A stretch of 64,000 bases of DNA from Paenibacillus thermotolerans (GTDB lineage Bacteria > Bacillota > Bacilli > Paenibacillales > YIM-B00363), in NCBI RefSeq assembly GCF_028745515.1, contig NZ_JAQZSG010000003.1:1-64000 (forward strand). Direction: 5' to 3'. The notes below the pieces were generated by a model. That model was not told where the DNA came from. It did no database searches and saw only the letters and a program-made list of their open reading frames with translations. Both the position numbers and the translations under genes were made by a program. This document shows positions 35,191-44,184 of the stretch, piece after piece (the stretch's first letter is position 1; every line of letters starts with the position of its first letter).

Positions 35191-35973
35191 CTATGCAAGC
35201 TTCGGGAACAGACCGCCCCGGATCGGATCGCCGCTTTGCAAATGTTGTCCGTCCGTGCAAATGTGCGGCGCCCCGCTGTAGGTCGTACCGTCCGGCATAT
35301 AAATGACGGCAAGCGCCCTGCGCGGCCGGTCCGTTCGGTTCGCATGGGCATAGTGAAACGTGAGTCCGTCATGAAACGTACAGCTGCCCGCCTTCATCCG
35401 TACGATTGCCGCGGTGTTGCGGTCCGCCTCCCTCGCACCCTCCAATGCGAAAATATCCTCGGGGGTCACGAGGCTGATGCCCTTCAAGTTTTTAATTTTT
35501 TGACTTTTGGGGACGAACATCATGCAGCCGTTCGTTTCGTCCACATCGTCGAGGGCAAGCCACATGGAGAAGGCGCCCGTTTCGTTCATCGGCCAGTAAG
35601 GCCAGTCCTGGTGCCACGGCGTCGGCTTGGAGTCTCCCGGCATTTTGTATAGCGCATGGTCGTGGAACAAACGAATTCCTTCGGCGCCGGTCAGTTGCTT
35701 CCCCAGGTCCGCAAATCGGCGGCTTAGTACAAATTTCGCGATTCCGCCGTGATCTCTCCATGTGTTTACCCGTTGGTTCAGCACCTTGTAATACGCGCCT
35801 TCCTCCCGGTCCGTTTGGACGGAACGGGCGGCGCCGCCGTTCATCACTTCAAACAAATAGCTGCGCAGCTCCTCCACTTCATCCTTGGTAATGACGTTAT
35901 CCACTTGTACAAATCCGTTCTCCCGGTAAAATTCGATTTTGTCCCGGCTCAATACCATCGGATCGTGCAGCAA
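35191..35973 (-). CDS. Phytanoyl-CoA dioxygenase (PhyH) family protein
   Basis: A 260-residue Fe(II)/2-oxoglutarate oxygenase. Iron ligands are His121-x-Asp123 in PWHQDWPYWP and probably His207 in LTFHYAHANRTDRPRRA, whose arginines would hold 2-oxoglutarate. It is only distantly similar to the family member at 24878-25705. Two TTG starts are possible; I prefer the second (MLHDPMVLS) because GGGGAG lies seven bases upstream. It stands alone, ended by a strong terminator. Substrate unknown. Confidence 0.83.
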   Translation of the reverse strand: MLHDPMVLSRDKIEFYRENGFVQVDNVITKDEVEELRSYLFEVMNGGAARSVQTDREEGAYYKVLNQRVNTWRDHGGIAKFVLSRRFADLGKQLTGAEGIRLFHDHALYKMPGDSKPTPWHQDWPYWPMNETGAFSMWLALDDVDETNGCMMFVPKSQKIKNLKGISLVTPEDIFALEGAREADRNTAAIVRMKAGSCTFHDGLTFHYAHANRTDRPRRALAVIYMPDGTTYSGAPHICTDGQHLQSGDPIRGGLFPKLA

Positions 35974-36105
35974 CTTCAATCTCCCCTTTCAACTGTCAAT
36001 ATCGCCTCAATTCTTGTTTATGCTTTATTCGCGGATATGCCGGTTATTCCTTTTTCGAACAAGATTGTTGTTTATAATAAATTCAACAGCGGGAGAAGGT
36101 GATAA

Positions 36106-36687
36106 ATGATTATGTTTCTGAAGGTAGACAGATATATTGTTCTCAAATTACTAGAGCCGAGTGATGCCGAGAGCTTATTTCTGCTTACGGATCGTTCCAG
36201 GCATTATATTCGCGAGCGGCTCCCTTGGGTTGACGGCACGAAAGAAGTAGAGAATACGAGGTCGTTTATTGATTATTGTCAGAAACTATATGCATTTAAT
36301 TACGGTTTCAACGCAGGAATATGGTATAGAGGAAAAATTGCGGGCTGTATCGGACATCATTCGATTGATTGGGCAAACAAGAAGACCAGTATAGGCTATT
36401 GGTTGGGAGAACCGTATCAAGGGAACGGAATAATGATAAAAAGCAGGGCCATCCCTGAAAAATTAGGCTTTACCAATGAAGGTTTAGTTCGGCAATCCGA
36501 ATGGATATACGACCATTTTATTGATCATTTTGTATATGGGCTGCTTAAACAAGATTGGAAATTCTTCCACTTAAATTACGAAACGGCCGTCATTTTTGAC
36601 GGCCGCACCCATATAGCATACTTTCCTATAAATAAATGCCTTCCGATCCGTTATCCCCCGCACCGCCGCCGCATTTTCAGCACATAA
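36106..36687 (+). pseudogene. Decayed RimJ/RimL-type GNAT acetyltransferase
   Basis: The translation matches YdaF-like acetyltransferases from MFLKVDRYIVLKLLEPSDAE through IGYWLGEPYQGNGIM. It then jumps straight to KSRAIPEKLGFTNEGLVRQ. In the family about 28-30 residues lie between these segments (the helix after the acetyl-CoA loop and the next strand), so an in-frame internal deletion has removed part of the cofactor site. After the usual end (VYGLLKQDWK) the frame runs on for about 37 unrelated residues, through a hairpin and into the repeat array. The start has AAGGTG upstream. It is probably inactive. Confidence 0.7.
36583..36605. terminator. Hairpin inside the extended acetyltransferase frame
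   Basis: ACGGCCGTC and GACGGCCG form a stem around ATTTTT. It is almost identical to the terminator at 37551-37573 on the far side of the repeat array. It lies just past the normal end of the acetyltransferase and was probably its terminator before the stop codon was lost. Confidence 0.5.
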
Positions 36688-37510
36688 GTACCTTGCGATC
36701 CGTTATATGCGCCAACATTGCCTCAAGATACGTCCGCCGCACCCAAATAAATACCTTCCGATCCGCTATTCCCCGCACCACCGCCGCATTTTCAACACAT
36801 AAGTACCTCCCGATCCGTTTTATCCGCTCACATTGCCTCAAGATACGTCCGCCGCACCCAAATAAATACCTTCCGATCCGCTATTCCCCGCACCACCGCC
36901 GCATTTTCAACACATAAGTACCTCCCGATCCGTTTTATCCGCTCACATTGCCTCAAGATACGTCCGCCGCACCCAAATAAATACCTTCCGATCCGCTAGT
37001 CCCCGCACCGCCGCCGCATTTTCAACACATAAGTACCTCGCGATCCGTTATATCCGCTCACATTGCCTCAAGATACGACCGCCGCACCCAAATAAATACC
37101 TTCCGATCCGCTATTCCCCGCACCGCCGCCGCATTTTCAACACATAAGTACCTCGCGATCCGTTATATCCGCCAACATCACCTCAAGATACACCTGCCGC
37201 ACTCAAATAAATACCAGCCAATCCGTTATCCACCGCACCGCCGCCGCATTTTCAGCAATAAGTACCTTGCGATCCGTTTTATCCGCCAACATCACCTCAA
37301 GAGACGCCCGCCGCACCCAAATAAATACCTTCTGATCCGCTATTCCCCGCACCGCCGCCGCATTTTCAGCAATAAGTACCTCGCGATCCGTTATATCCGC
37401 CAACATTACTTCAAGATACGCCTGCCGCACTCAAATAAATACGTTCCGATCAGCTACTTCCACACCACCGCCTTATTTCCGGCAAATAAATACCCCGCGA
37501 ACCGTTATAA
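36630..37510. repeat. Tandem array of about 7.6 units of 114-115 bp
   Basis: Units begin with AAATAAATACC or a close variant at 36630, 36745, 36860, 36975, 37090, 37205, 37319 and 37433, the last being partial. The first five steps are exactly 115 bases and the last two 114. Each unit is itself an imperfect dimer: both halves carry a TA-x-TACCT-x2-CGATCCG-x-TAT core (for example TTCCGATCCGCTATTCCCCG and CGCGATCCGTTATATCCGC). The units are GC-poor at the AAATAAATA boxes and rich in CCGCCGC. No spacer-like variability occurs, so this is not CRISPR. Short frames across it are by-products of the period. Confidence 0.9.
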
Positions 37511-37539
37511 CGGATAAACCTTCCCCACCCGCCGCCTCA

Positions 37540-37575
37540 TACAAAAACAAACGGCCGTCGTTATTGACGGCCGGC
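37540..37575 (-). terminator. Intrinsic terminator of the penicillin-binding protein gene
   Basis: On the minus strand CGGCCGTC and GACGGCCG pair around AATAAC and are followed by TTTGTTTTTG. It lies four bases past the stop codon of the penicillin-binding protein gene. Confidence 0.85.
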
Positions 37576-37578
37576 TCG

Positions 37579-39600
37579 TTAATCGTCGCGCTCCTTCTTT
37601 TTCTCTTTTCCCCGTTCCTTCTTTTTCTCCTTTTTCTTTTTGTCCTTTTTCTTTTTGCCCTCTTTCGGCTTCTTTTCTTGATCGTCCTTATTGCCCTTCG
37701 TATATCCGTTGCTCTTCCAGCTCGCCATATAGCTCTGGAAGCCTTCCGGCACGGTAAATTCGGACGGCGCCTTCCCCGCAACGATCGCGCTCATAATTTC
37801 CCGAAATACCGAGGCTGCCGCTCCGCTTCCGGTCTTTACGTAATGCTCGCGGTCGGTTCGATCGTAGCCGATCCACACCGCACCGGTAAGCTCCGGCGTA
37901 TAACCGACAAACCAAGCATCCTTCACCCCTCCGGCGATTCCTTGGAATTCCTTCGTATCCGGCAGCTGCGTCGTTCCCGTCTTTCCCGCCGTCGGCCGCC
38001 CGGCGACTGCCGCCTTCTTGCCGGTCCCCTCCGCCACCGCGTGTTGCAGCAGCAGTGTCATCGTGTATGCGTGATTCGGCTCCATCACTTGGTTCGGCTG
38101 CCGGTTGTATTCTCCTGCGACCGTTCCGTCCGGCGATTTGATCAGCCGAATGGTGTGGGCGTCGTGCATCGTTCCGTTGTTTGCGAAGGCGGAGAACGCT
38201 TGCGCCATCTGCATCGGCGACACGCCTTCGGACAAACCGCCAAGTGCGAGACCGAGATTGCGGTCCTCCTTCGTCAGCGGGATCCCCAGCTTCTCGGCGA
38301 AACGGAGCCCCTTCTCGACGCCGATTTCATTCAACAGCCAAACCGCCGGAATGTTCCAAGACTGTCGGATCGCTTCCGCCATTGTCACTTCCTCGTGATA
38401 TTGCCGGTCCCAGTTGCGCGGACGATAACCGTTTACGTCAAGCGGACCGTCAAACAAAACGGAGTAAGGATGGTAGCCTTCCTCGAGCGACGGTCCGTAC
38501 ACCGCAATCGGTTTAAAAGCGGAGCCCGGCTGCCGCTTCAGCTGTGTAGCCCGGTTAAACGCGCGGTAAGTCGCATCCGTTCCCCGGTAGCCGACAAGCG
38601 CGACGATGCCTCCCGAATGCTGGTCCAGAAAGACGGAGCCGCTCTGCAGCAGCTGGCCGTTCTCCGATTCCGGGAACTTGCTCGCATCGGAATATACATC
38701 CGCCGCTATTTCCTGAGCGCGCCGATCCATCTCCGTCACGATCGTCCACCCTCCGGACATAATTTCCTTCTCCGAGATGCCGTACTCGCGAATCGCTTCT
38801 TCGATGACGGCATCGACATACGATGCATATTTTGCTTGCTTCTTCTCTTCTTCATCGGGCTGCAGCACGATTTGTTTCTTGGACGCTTCGTTGAACTCCT
38901 GCACGCTGATTTTTCCTTGTTCCAGCATCAGCTTCAATACAAGATTTCTCCGTTCGAACGCTCCTTCCGGATTTCGAACCGGCGAATATTTGCTCGGCGC
39001 CTTCGGCAGCCCTGCAATCAGAGCCGCTTCCTCGAGCGTCAGCTGCTTCGCGTCCTTCCCGAAATATTTTCTGCTTGCGGCTTGAACGCCCCAAGCGCCT
39101 TCCCCGAAATAAATCGTATTTAAATAACGCTCCAAAATTTGATCTTTGTTGTAGCTCATATCGATTTTTAACGCGTAAGCCGCTTGCTTCAGCTTCCGCT
39201 TGATGCTTTTGTCCGAAGATAAAAAGGCGTTTTTGGCGAGCTGCATCGTAATGGTGCTCCCGCCCTCGACATATTCGCCTTCCTTCAAATCTCTATATAA
39301 CGCGCGAACGATCGAGTTTATGTCCACCCCGGAGTGCTCGTAAAACCGCTTGTCCTCCACCGCGACAATCGCCTCAAGGAGCACGTCCGGCATTTCCGAT
39401 ATCGAAATGGGCTGCGACTTTACTACCGATAACGAGTATACTTTTTCCCCGTTCCGATCCAGCACGATCGTCGGCCGGCTCATCGGCTGTGACAGCTCGC
39501 TCACGTCCAATGTAGCGGCATAACCTGCGCCACCGATCCCTGCAATCATAACAAAGGCGATGACGAATACGATCCCCCATGCCACAACCTTCAGCTTCAT
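37579..39600 (-). CDS. Class A penicillin-binding protein (glycosyltransferase/transpeptidase)
   Basis: A 673-residue bifunctional peptidoglycan synthase. One N-terminal membrane anchor (VVAWGIVFVIAFVMIAGIGG) is followed by the GT51 domain with EDKRFYEHSGVD and GGSTITMQLAKNAF. The transpeptidase domain has SAFK as the serine motif in QPGSAFKPIAVYG, SWN as the second motif and KTGTT as the third. The last 45 residues are an extreme Lys/Glu-rich tail (KKKKDKKKKEKKKERGKEK) after a TKGNKDD linker. I prefer the ATG of MKLKVV; a TTG three codons earlier is also possible. Monocistronic, ended by a strong terminator. Confidence 0.92.
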   Translation of the reverse strand: MKLKVVAWGIVFVIAFVMIAGIGGAGYAATLDVSELSQPMSRPTIVLDRNGEKVYSLSVVKSQPISISEMPDVLLEAIVAVEDKRFYEHSGVDINSIVRALYRDLKEGEYVEGGSTITMQLAKNAFLSSDKSIKRKLKQAAYALKIDMSYNKDQILERYLNTIYFGEGAWGVQAASRKYFGKDAKQLTLEEAALIAGLPKAPSKYSPVRNPEGAFERRNLVLKLMLEQGKISVQEFNEASKKQIVLQPDEEEKKQAKYASYVDAVIEEAIREYGISEKEIMSGGWTIVTEMDRRAQEIAADVYSDASKFPESENGQLLQSGSVFLDQHSGGIVALVGYRGTDATYRAFNRATQLKRQPGSAFKPIAVYGPSLEEGYHPYSVLFDGPLDVNGYRPRNWDRQYHEEVTMAEAIRQSWNIPAVWLLNEIGVEKGLRFAEKLGIPLTKEDRNLGLALGGLSEGVSPMQMAQAFSAFANNGTMHDAHTIRLIKSPDGTVAGEYNRQPNQVMEPNHAYTMTLLLQHAVAEGTGKKAAVAGRPTAGKTGTTQLPDTKEFQGIAGGVKDAWFVGYTPELTGAVWIGYDRTDREHYVKTGSGAAASVFREIMSAIVAGKAPSEFTVPEGFQSYMASWKSNGYTKGNKDDQEKKPKEGKKKKDKKKKEKKKERGKEKKKERDD

Positions 39601-39694
39601 AATGACCAAATCCCTTTTATCTTTTTCTATACTATTCGGATTGGCCGGCCGCTTTCGGGGTGTTGCACTTGAATGGTATGATGGCGTTGAGATA

Positions 39695-39732
39695 TTGTGG
39701 TCAAGGTTATAAAGTTGTATATTATTTGTATA
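39695..39732 (+). promoter_or_regulatory. Promoter and operator candidate of the ArsR-like regulator gene
   Basis: TTGTGG at 39695-39700 and TATATT at 39718-39723 are separated by 17 bases. The heptamer TTGTATA occurs twice, at 39715 and 39726, within an inverted repeat GTTATA...TATAAC that covers the -10 region. This suits autoregulation by the downstream gene product. Confidence 0.5.
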
Positions 39733-39795
39733 ACATTTATATTAATCAATTCTGACGGCAAACGTTTTTTAACAGCTGGTCACCGGGGGTATAAC

Positions 39796-40716
39796 ATGAA
39801 ACTGGACATATCGGAAGGCTCATTGCCCGTTTACGAAGCTTTGGCAAGCGACGTTCGTCTTGGCATGATTCAATTGTTGGCGAGAGAGCCGATGAACGTT
39901 AAGGAGCTTGCGGAAGCGGCTGGTTTGAGCAGCGCCATTATGACGATGCATACGAAGAAGCTGGAGAAAGCGGGCATTATTCGGACGGAAATGGTTCGGG
40001 GAAAAGGCGGCATTCAAAAACTATGCATTCTTTGCGTAGATAAAATAGAAATCGAGTTTCCTCAAAAAGAAGAAATCAATCGGGAATACCATCGTACGGA
40101 GCTGTCGGTCGGACATTATACCGATTTCGAAATTCATCCGACCTGCGGTTTGGCCACGACCGAAAGGCTGATCGGCGAATTCGACGAACCGAGATACTTC
40201 TGGGATGCCGACCGCGTCAACGCGAAAATATTATGGTTCGGCAAAGGGTATATCGAATATAAGGTTCCGAATTTTTTGCTGCCCAGTCAAAACCCTGAAG
40301 AATTGGTCATATCGATGGAGCTCGCTTCGGAAGCGCCCAATACGAACAATAATTGGCCTTCCGACATTACGTTCCTGCTGAACGGAGCCGAGCTCGGGAC
40401 GTGGACGAGCCCCGGCGATTTCGGCGACAACCGCGGGAAATATACTCCCGTCTGGTGGCCGGACGTCATCAATCAATACGGATTGCTTAAGCATTTGCGA
40501 ATTACGCACAACGGAACGTTTATTGACGGCAATAAAATTTCCAACGTGACGCTGGGTGACATACAGATCCGCAAGAAACAATGGACGTTTCGAATATCGT
40601 GCATGGACGACACGAAACATATCGGCGGGGTTACGATTTTCGGGTCAGGCTTCGGAAACTACAATCAGGACATCGTGTTTCAGTTGTACTACTCGTCCGG
40701 CGAGCACCCGGAGTGA
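39796..40716 (+). CDS. ArsR-like transcriptional regulator with beta-rich C-terminal domain
   Basis: A 306-residue protein. Residues 1-75 form an ArsR-type winged helix (VYEALASDVRLGMIQLLAREP, then LAEAAGLSSAIMTMHTKKLEKAG). After a linker, residues about 105-300 look all-beta, with WPSDITFLLNGAELGTWTSP, GDFGDNRGKYTPVWWPDVIN and LKHLRITHNGTFIDG. This resembles a sugar-binding jelly roll rather than a metal sensor. No ArsR metal-binding Cys pair is seen. I chose the ATG preceded by GGGGGT five bases upstream. It converges on abfA and probably controls the arabinan operon or itself. Confidence 0.75.
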   Translation: MKLDISEGSLPVYEALASDVRLGMIQLLAREPMNVKELAEAAGLSSAIMTMHTKKLEKAGIIRTEMVRGKGGIQKLCILCVDKIEIEFPQKEEINREYHRTELSVGHYTDFEIHPTCGLATTERLIGEFDEPRYFWDADRVNAKILWFGKGYIEYKVPNFLLPSQNPEELVISMELASEAPNTNNNWPSDITFLLNGAELGTWTSPGDFGDNRGKYTPVWWPDVINQYGLLKHLRITHNGTFIDGNKISNVTLGDIQIRKKQWTFRISCMDDTKHIGGVTIFGSGFGNYNQDIVFQLYYSSGEHPE

Positions 40717-40723
40717 AGGACAA

Positions 40724-40756
40724 ACGGACAGCCGTTCACAAGGAACGGCAGTCCGT
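40724..40756. terminator. Hairpin between convergent regulator and abfA genes
   Basis: ACGGAC-A-GCCGTTC pairs with GAACGGC-A-GTCCGT around ACAAG. There is no long T-run on either side, so termination may be weak, but the position between converging stop codons is typical. Confidence 0.6.
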
Positions 40757-40762
40757 AATTGA

Positions 40763-42292
<1,530 letters not shown>

Positions 42293-42322
42293 TTACTTGA
42301 ATGAATGTATGAATAATGGAAA

Positions 42323-43300
42323 TTATTCCCCTGCGATTCCTGCCCGTTCGACGCTTTCGACGAAATGCCGCTGAACGAACAAGTACAAAATTAAGATCGG
42401 CAAAATCGACATCAGCACGGCCGCCATAATTTGATTTAATATGGTCGGCGCCATCCCGAGCGCATCGGTTGCCGACATTGACTGCGCCATCGTATTCAAC
42501 CCCGCATTGGCGTTTCCGTTAAAAACCGACATATTTTGCGCAAGGTTGAAGTATTGCGGAATCATTAAATACGTGTTCGGCTCGAATAAATCGTTCCAAT
42601 GCCAGACGACGGAAAACAGGAAGACGACAAGCATAGCCGGCTTCGCGAGCGGAAACATAATCGTCCAATAGGTTCGGAACGCCCCCGCTCCGTCGATTCT
42701 GGCCGCTTCTTCGAGCACGGCCGGCAGCCTCCGGTAAAACTGGATAAATATAAGCACGAACAGCGCGCCCTTCAAGCCGTGACCGAACAAGGACGGGAAT
42801 ATAAACGGCAAATGCGTGTTGATCCAATGCAAATCGCTGAAAAAGATGTACAACGGCACAACGATCGTTTGCGGCGGAACGAGGAACGTAAATACGACGA
42901 GCGCCAGCCAAAACGAGTGTCCGGGAAACCGGTACCTGGCAAAGCCGTAGCCGACGATCGAGCAGCTAATAATTTGAAGAACTGCGCTTCCGAACGAAAT
43001 GATGGCGCTGTTCGTGAAGCCCTGCCAATATTTGATCGCGTTGAACGCAATCACATAGTTTTGGAAAGTGGGCGCTCTAGGGATCCATTGAACGGTCGCG
43101 TCGGAAACGTCCTGAACTCTCATTAACGATTGCGATATCATGTAGAGCAGCGGGTAAAGGAAAACGAAAGACAAGCTTAATAAAAACAAATAGAAAACAA
43201 TATTTCCGAACGCTTGCTTCACTCGCCTTACAACGGCCGTCTTTCGGTTTATATTCTTGTCGACGGCTTGCCTTATGGATCGGATGACTGTCGTGTTCAT
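42323..43300 (-). CDS. Carbohydrate ABC transporter permease, second pair (MalG type)
   Basis: A 325-residue permease with an extended cytoplasmic N-terminus of about 35 residues before the first membrane segment. The EAA loop is LEEAARIDGAGAFRTYWTIMFPLAKP. The C-terminal half has an insert with NAGLNTMAQSMSATDALG before the last segment, longer than in the first pair. It begins three bases after the stop of its MalF-type partner and precedes abfA by 45 bases. Confidence 0.9.
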   Translation of the reverse strand: MNTTVIRSIRQAVDKNINRKTAVVRRVKQAFGNIVFYLFLLSLSFVFLYPLLYMISQSLMRVQDVSDATVQWIPRAPTFQNYVIAFNAIKYWQGFTNSAIISFGSAVLQIISCSIVGYGFARYRFPGHSFWLALVVFTFLVPPQTIVVPLYIFFSDLHWINTHLPFIFPSLFGHGLKGALFVLIFIQFYRRLPAVLEEAARIDGAGAFRTYWTIMFPLAKPAMLVVFLFSVVWHWNDLFEPNTYLMIPQYFNLAQNMSVFNGNANAGLNTMAQSMSATDALGMAPTILNQIMAAVLMSILPILILYLFVQRHFVESVERAGIAGE

Positions 43301-43303
43301 CTT

Positions 43304-44182
43304 CTATATCCTCCCGTCCGTAGCGGCCAAGCCTTTTTTGAATAAGGAAAATACGATTCCAAGAACAATGAATATGAAGATGAAATAAAGCCAGCCGATG
43401 GCGGAGCCGTAACCGTAATCGTTCGATCGGAACACAACGTTCAGAAGGTGATTCATGATTTGATTGTCCGGCTTCGTAAACGAATTGACAATGCTGAACA
43501 ACGTGTTGACGAAGATCATCGGCATAATCATCGGAAATGTAATTTTCCAGAAGCTTTCCCATTTCGTTGCGCCGTCGCAATGCGCCGCTTCATAAAGCTG
43601 AGGCGATATCGTTTGGAGGCCGGCAAGAAAAATTAATATTTGTACCCCGGAATCCCACATGACTAGCGTCAGCGAATCGGCATACTTCAGCAGCGGCTCC
43701 AAAATGCTCGCAGGAATGAACGGCCTCAATTGTCCGAACAGATCGTATTGATAGAAGATCGGAAGGTTTACCGCTCCTTGCTGCAATAGCTTGCGGAGAA
43801 CGGCGCCCGAGGCGATAATGACCGGAAGGAAAAACACGCCGCGGAAAAAAATTCTCCCGTAAGCCTTGCGGTTTAGCAGCAAGGCGCTGAACATGGCGAA
43901 GATCAAAATCAGCGGCACCTGTGTCAGCATGCTCGTTAACGTCTGCTGCAGCAGCGGCACAAAATGAATGTCCGTCGTGAAAGCGCCGCGGTAGTGCGTC
44001 AAACCGACGTAGTTCGCGATGAGTCCGTTCGGCGAAGGCTTCAGTACGTGCAAAGAATAATAAAACGATCTTGCAAGAGGGATCGCCATAAATAAGAGGA
44101 AACCTACGATCCAAAGAGAGATAAACGCGTATCCCTCAAAGATGTGCCGGATTCTCATCGACAATCGAAAGCGACTGTTCAC
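43304..44182 (-). CDS. Sugar ABC transporter permease, second pair (MalF type)
   Basis: A 292-residue permease. The EAA loop is LYEAAHCDGATKWESFWKITFPMI. The start is GTG with GGGAG nearby, two bases after the DUF5696 gene. Together with the next gene it forms a second complete permease pair within one operon; the first pair is at 48618-50444. Confidence 0.9.
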   Translation of the reverse strand: MNSRFRLSMRIRHIFEGYAFISLWIVGFLLFMAIPLARSFYYSLHVLKPSPNGLIANYVGLTHYRGAFTTDIHFVPLLQQTLTSMLTQVPLILIFAMFSALLLNRKAYGRIFFRGVFFLPVIIASGAVLRKLLQQGAVNLPIFYQYDLFGQLRPFIPASILEPLLKYADSLTLVMWDSGVQILIFLAGLQTISPQLYEAAHCDGATKWESFWKITFPMIMPMIFVNTLFSIVNSFTKPDNQIMNHLLNVVFRSNDYGYGSAIGWLYFIFIFIVLGIVFSLFKKGLAATDGRI

Positions 44183-44184
44183 CT

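Noticed and set aside
36636-36917. 93-codon plus-strand frame across the repeat array
   Set aside because: A by-product of the repeat period; no start signal and no conserved protein features.
37203-37430. 75-codon minus-strand frame with two 38-residue repeats inside the tandem array
   Set aside because: It exists only because two units are 114 bases long; neighbouring 115-base units break the frame, and there is no ribosome site.
36630-37510. CRISPR array
   Set aside because: The unit is 114-115 bases with no short constant repeat separated by unique spacers; the whole unit is repeated.
37564-39123. 519-codon open frame on the plus strand opposite the penicillin-binding protein gene
   Set aside because: It is the mirror of a confirmed gene, has no family features or ribosome site, and starts inside the Lys-rich tail region.
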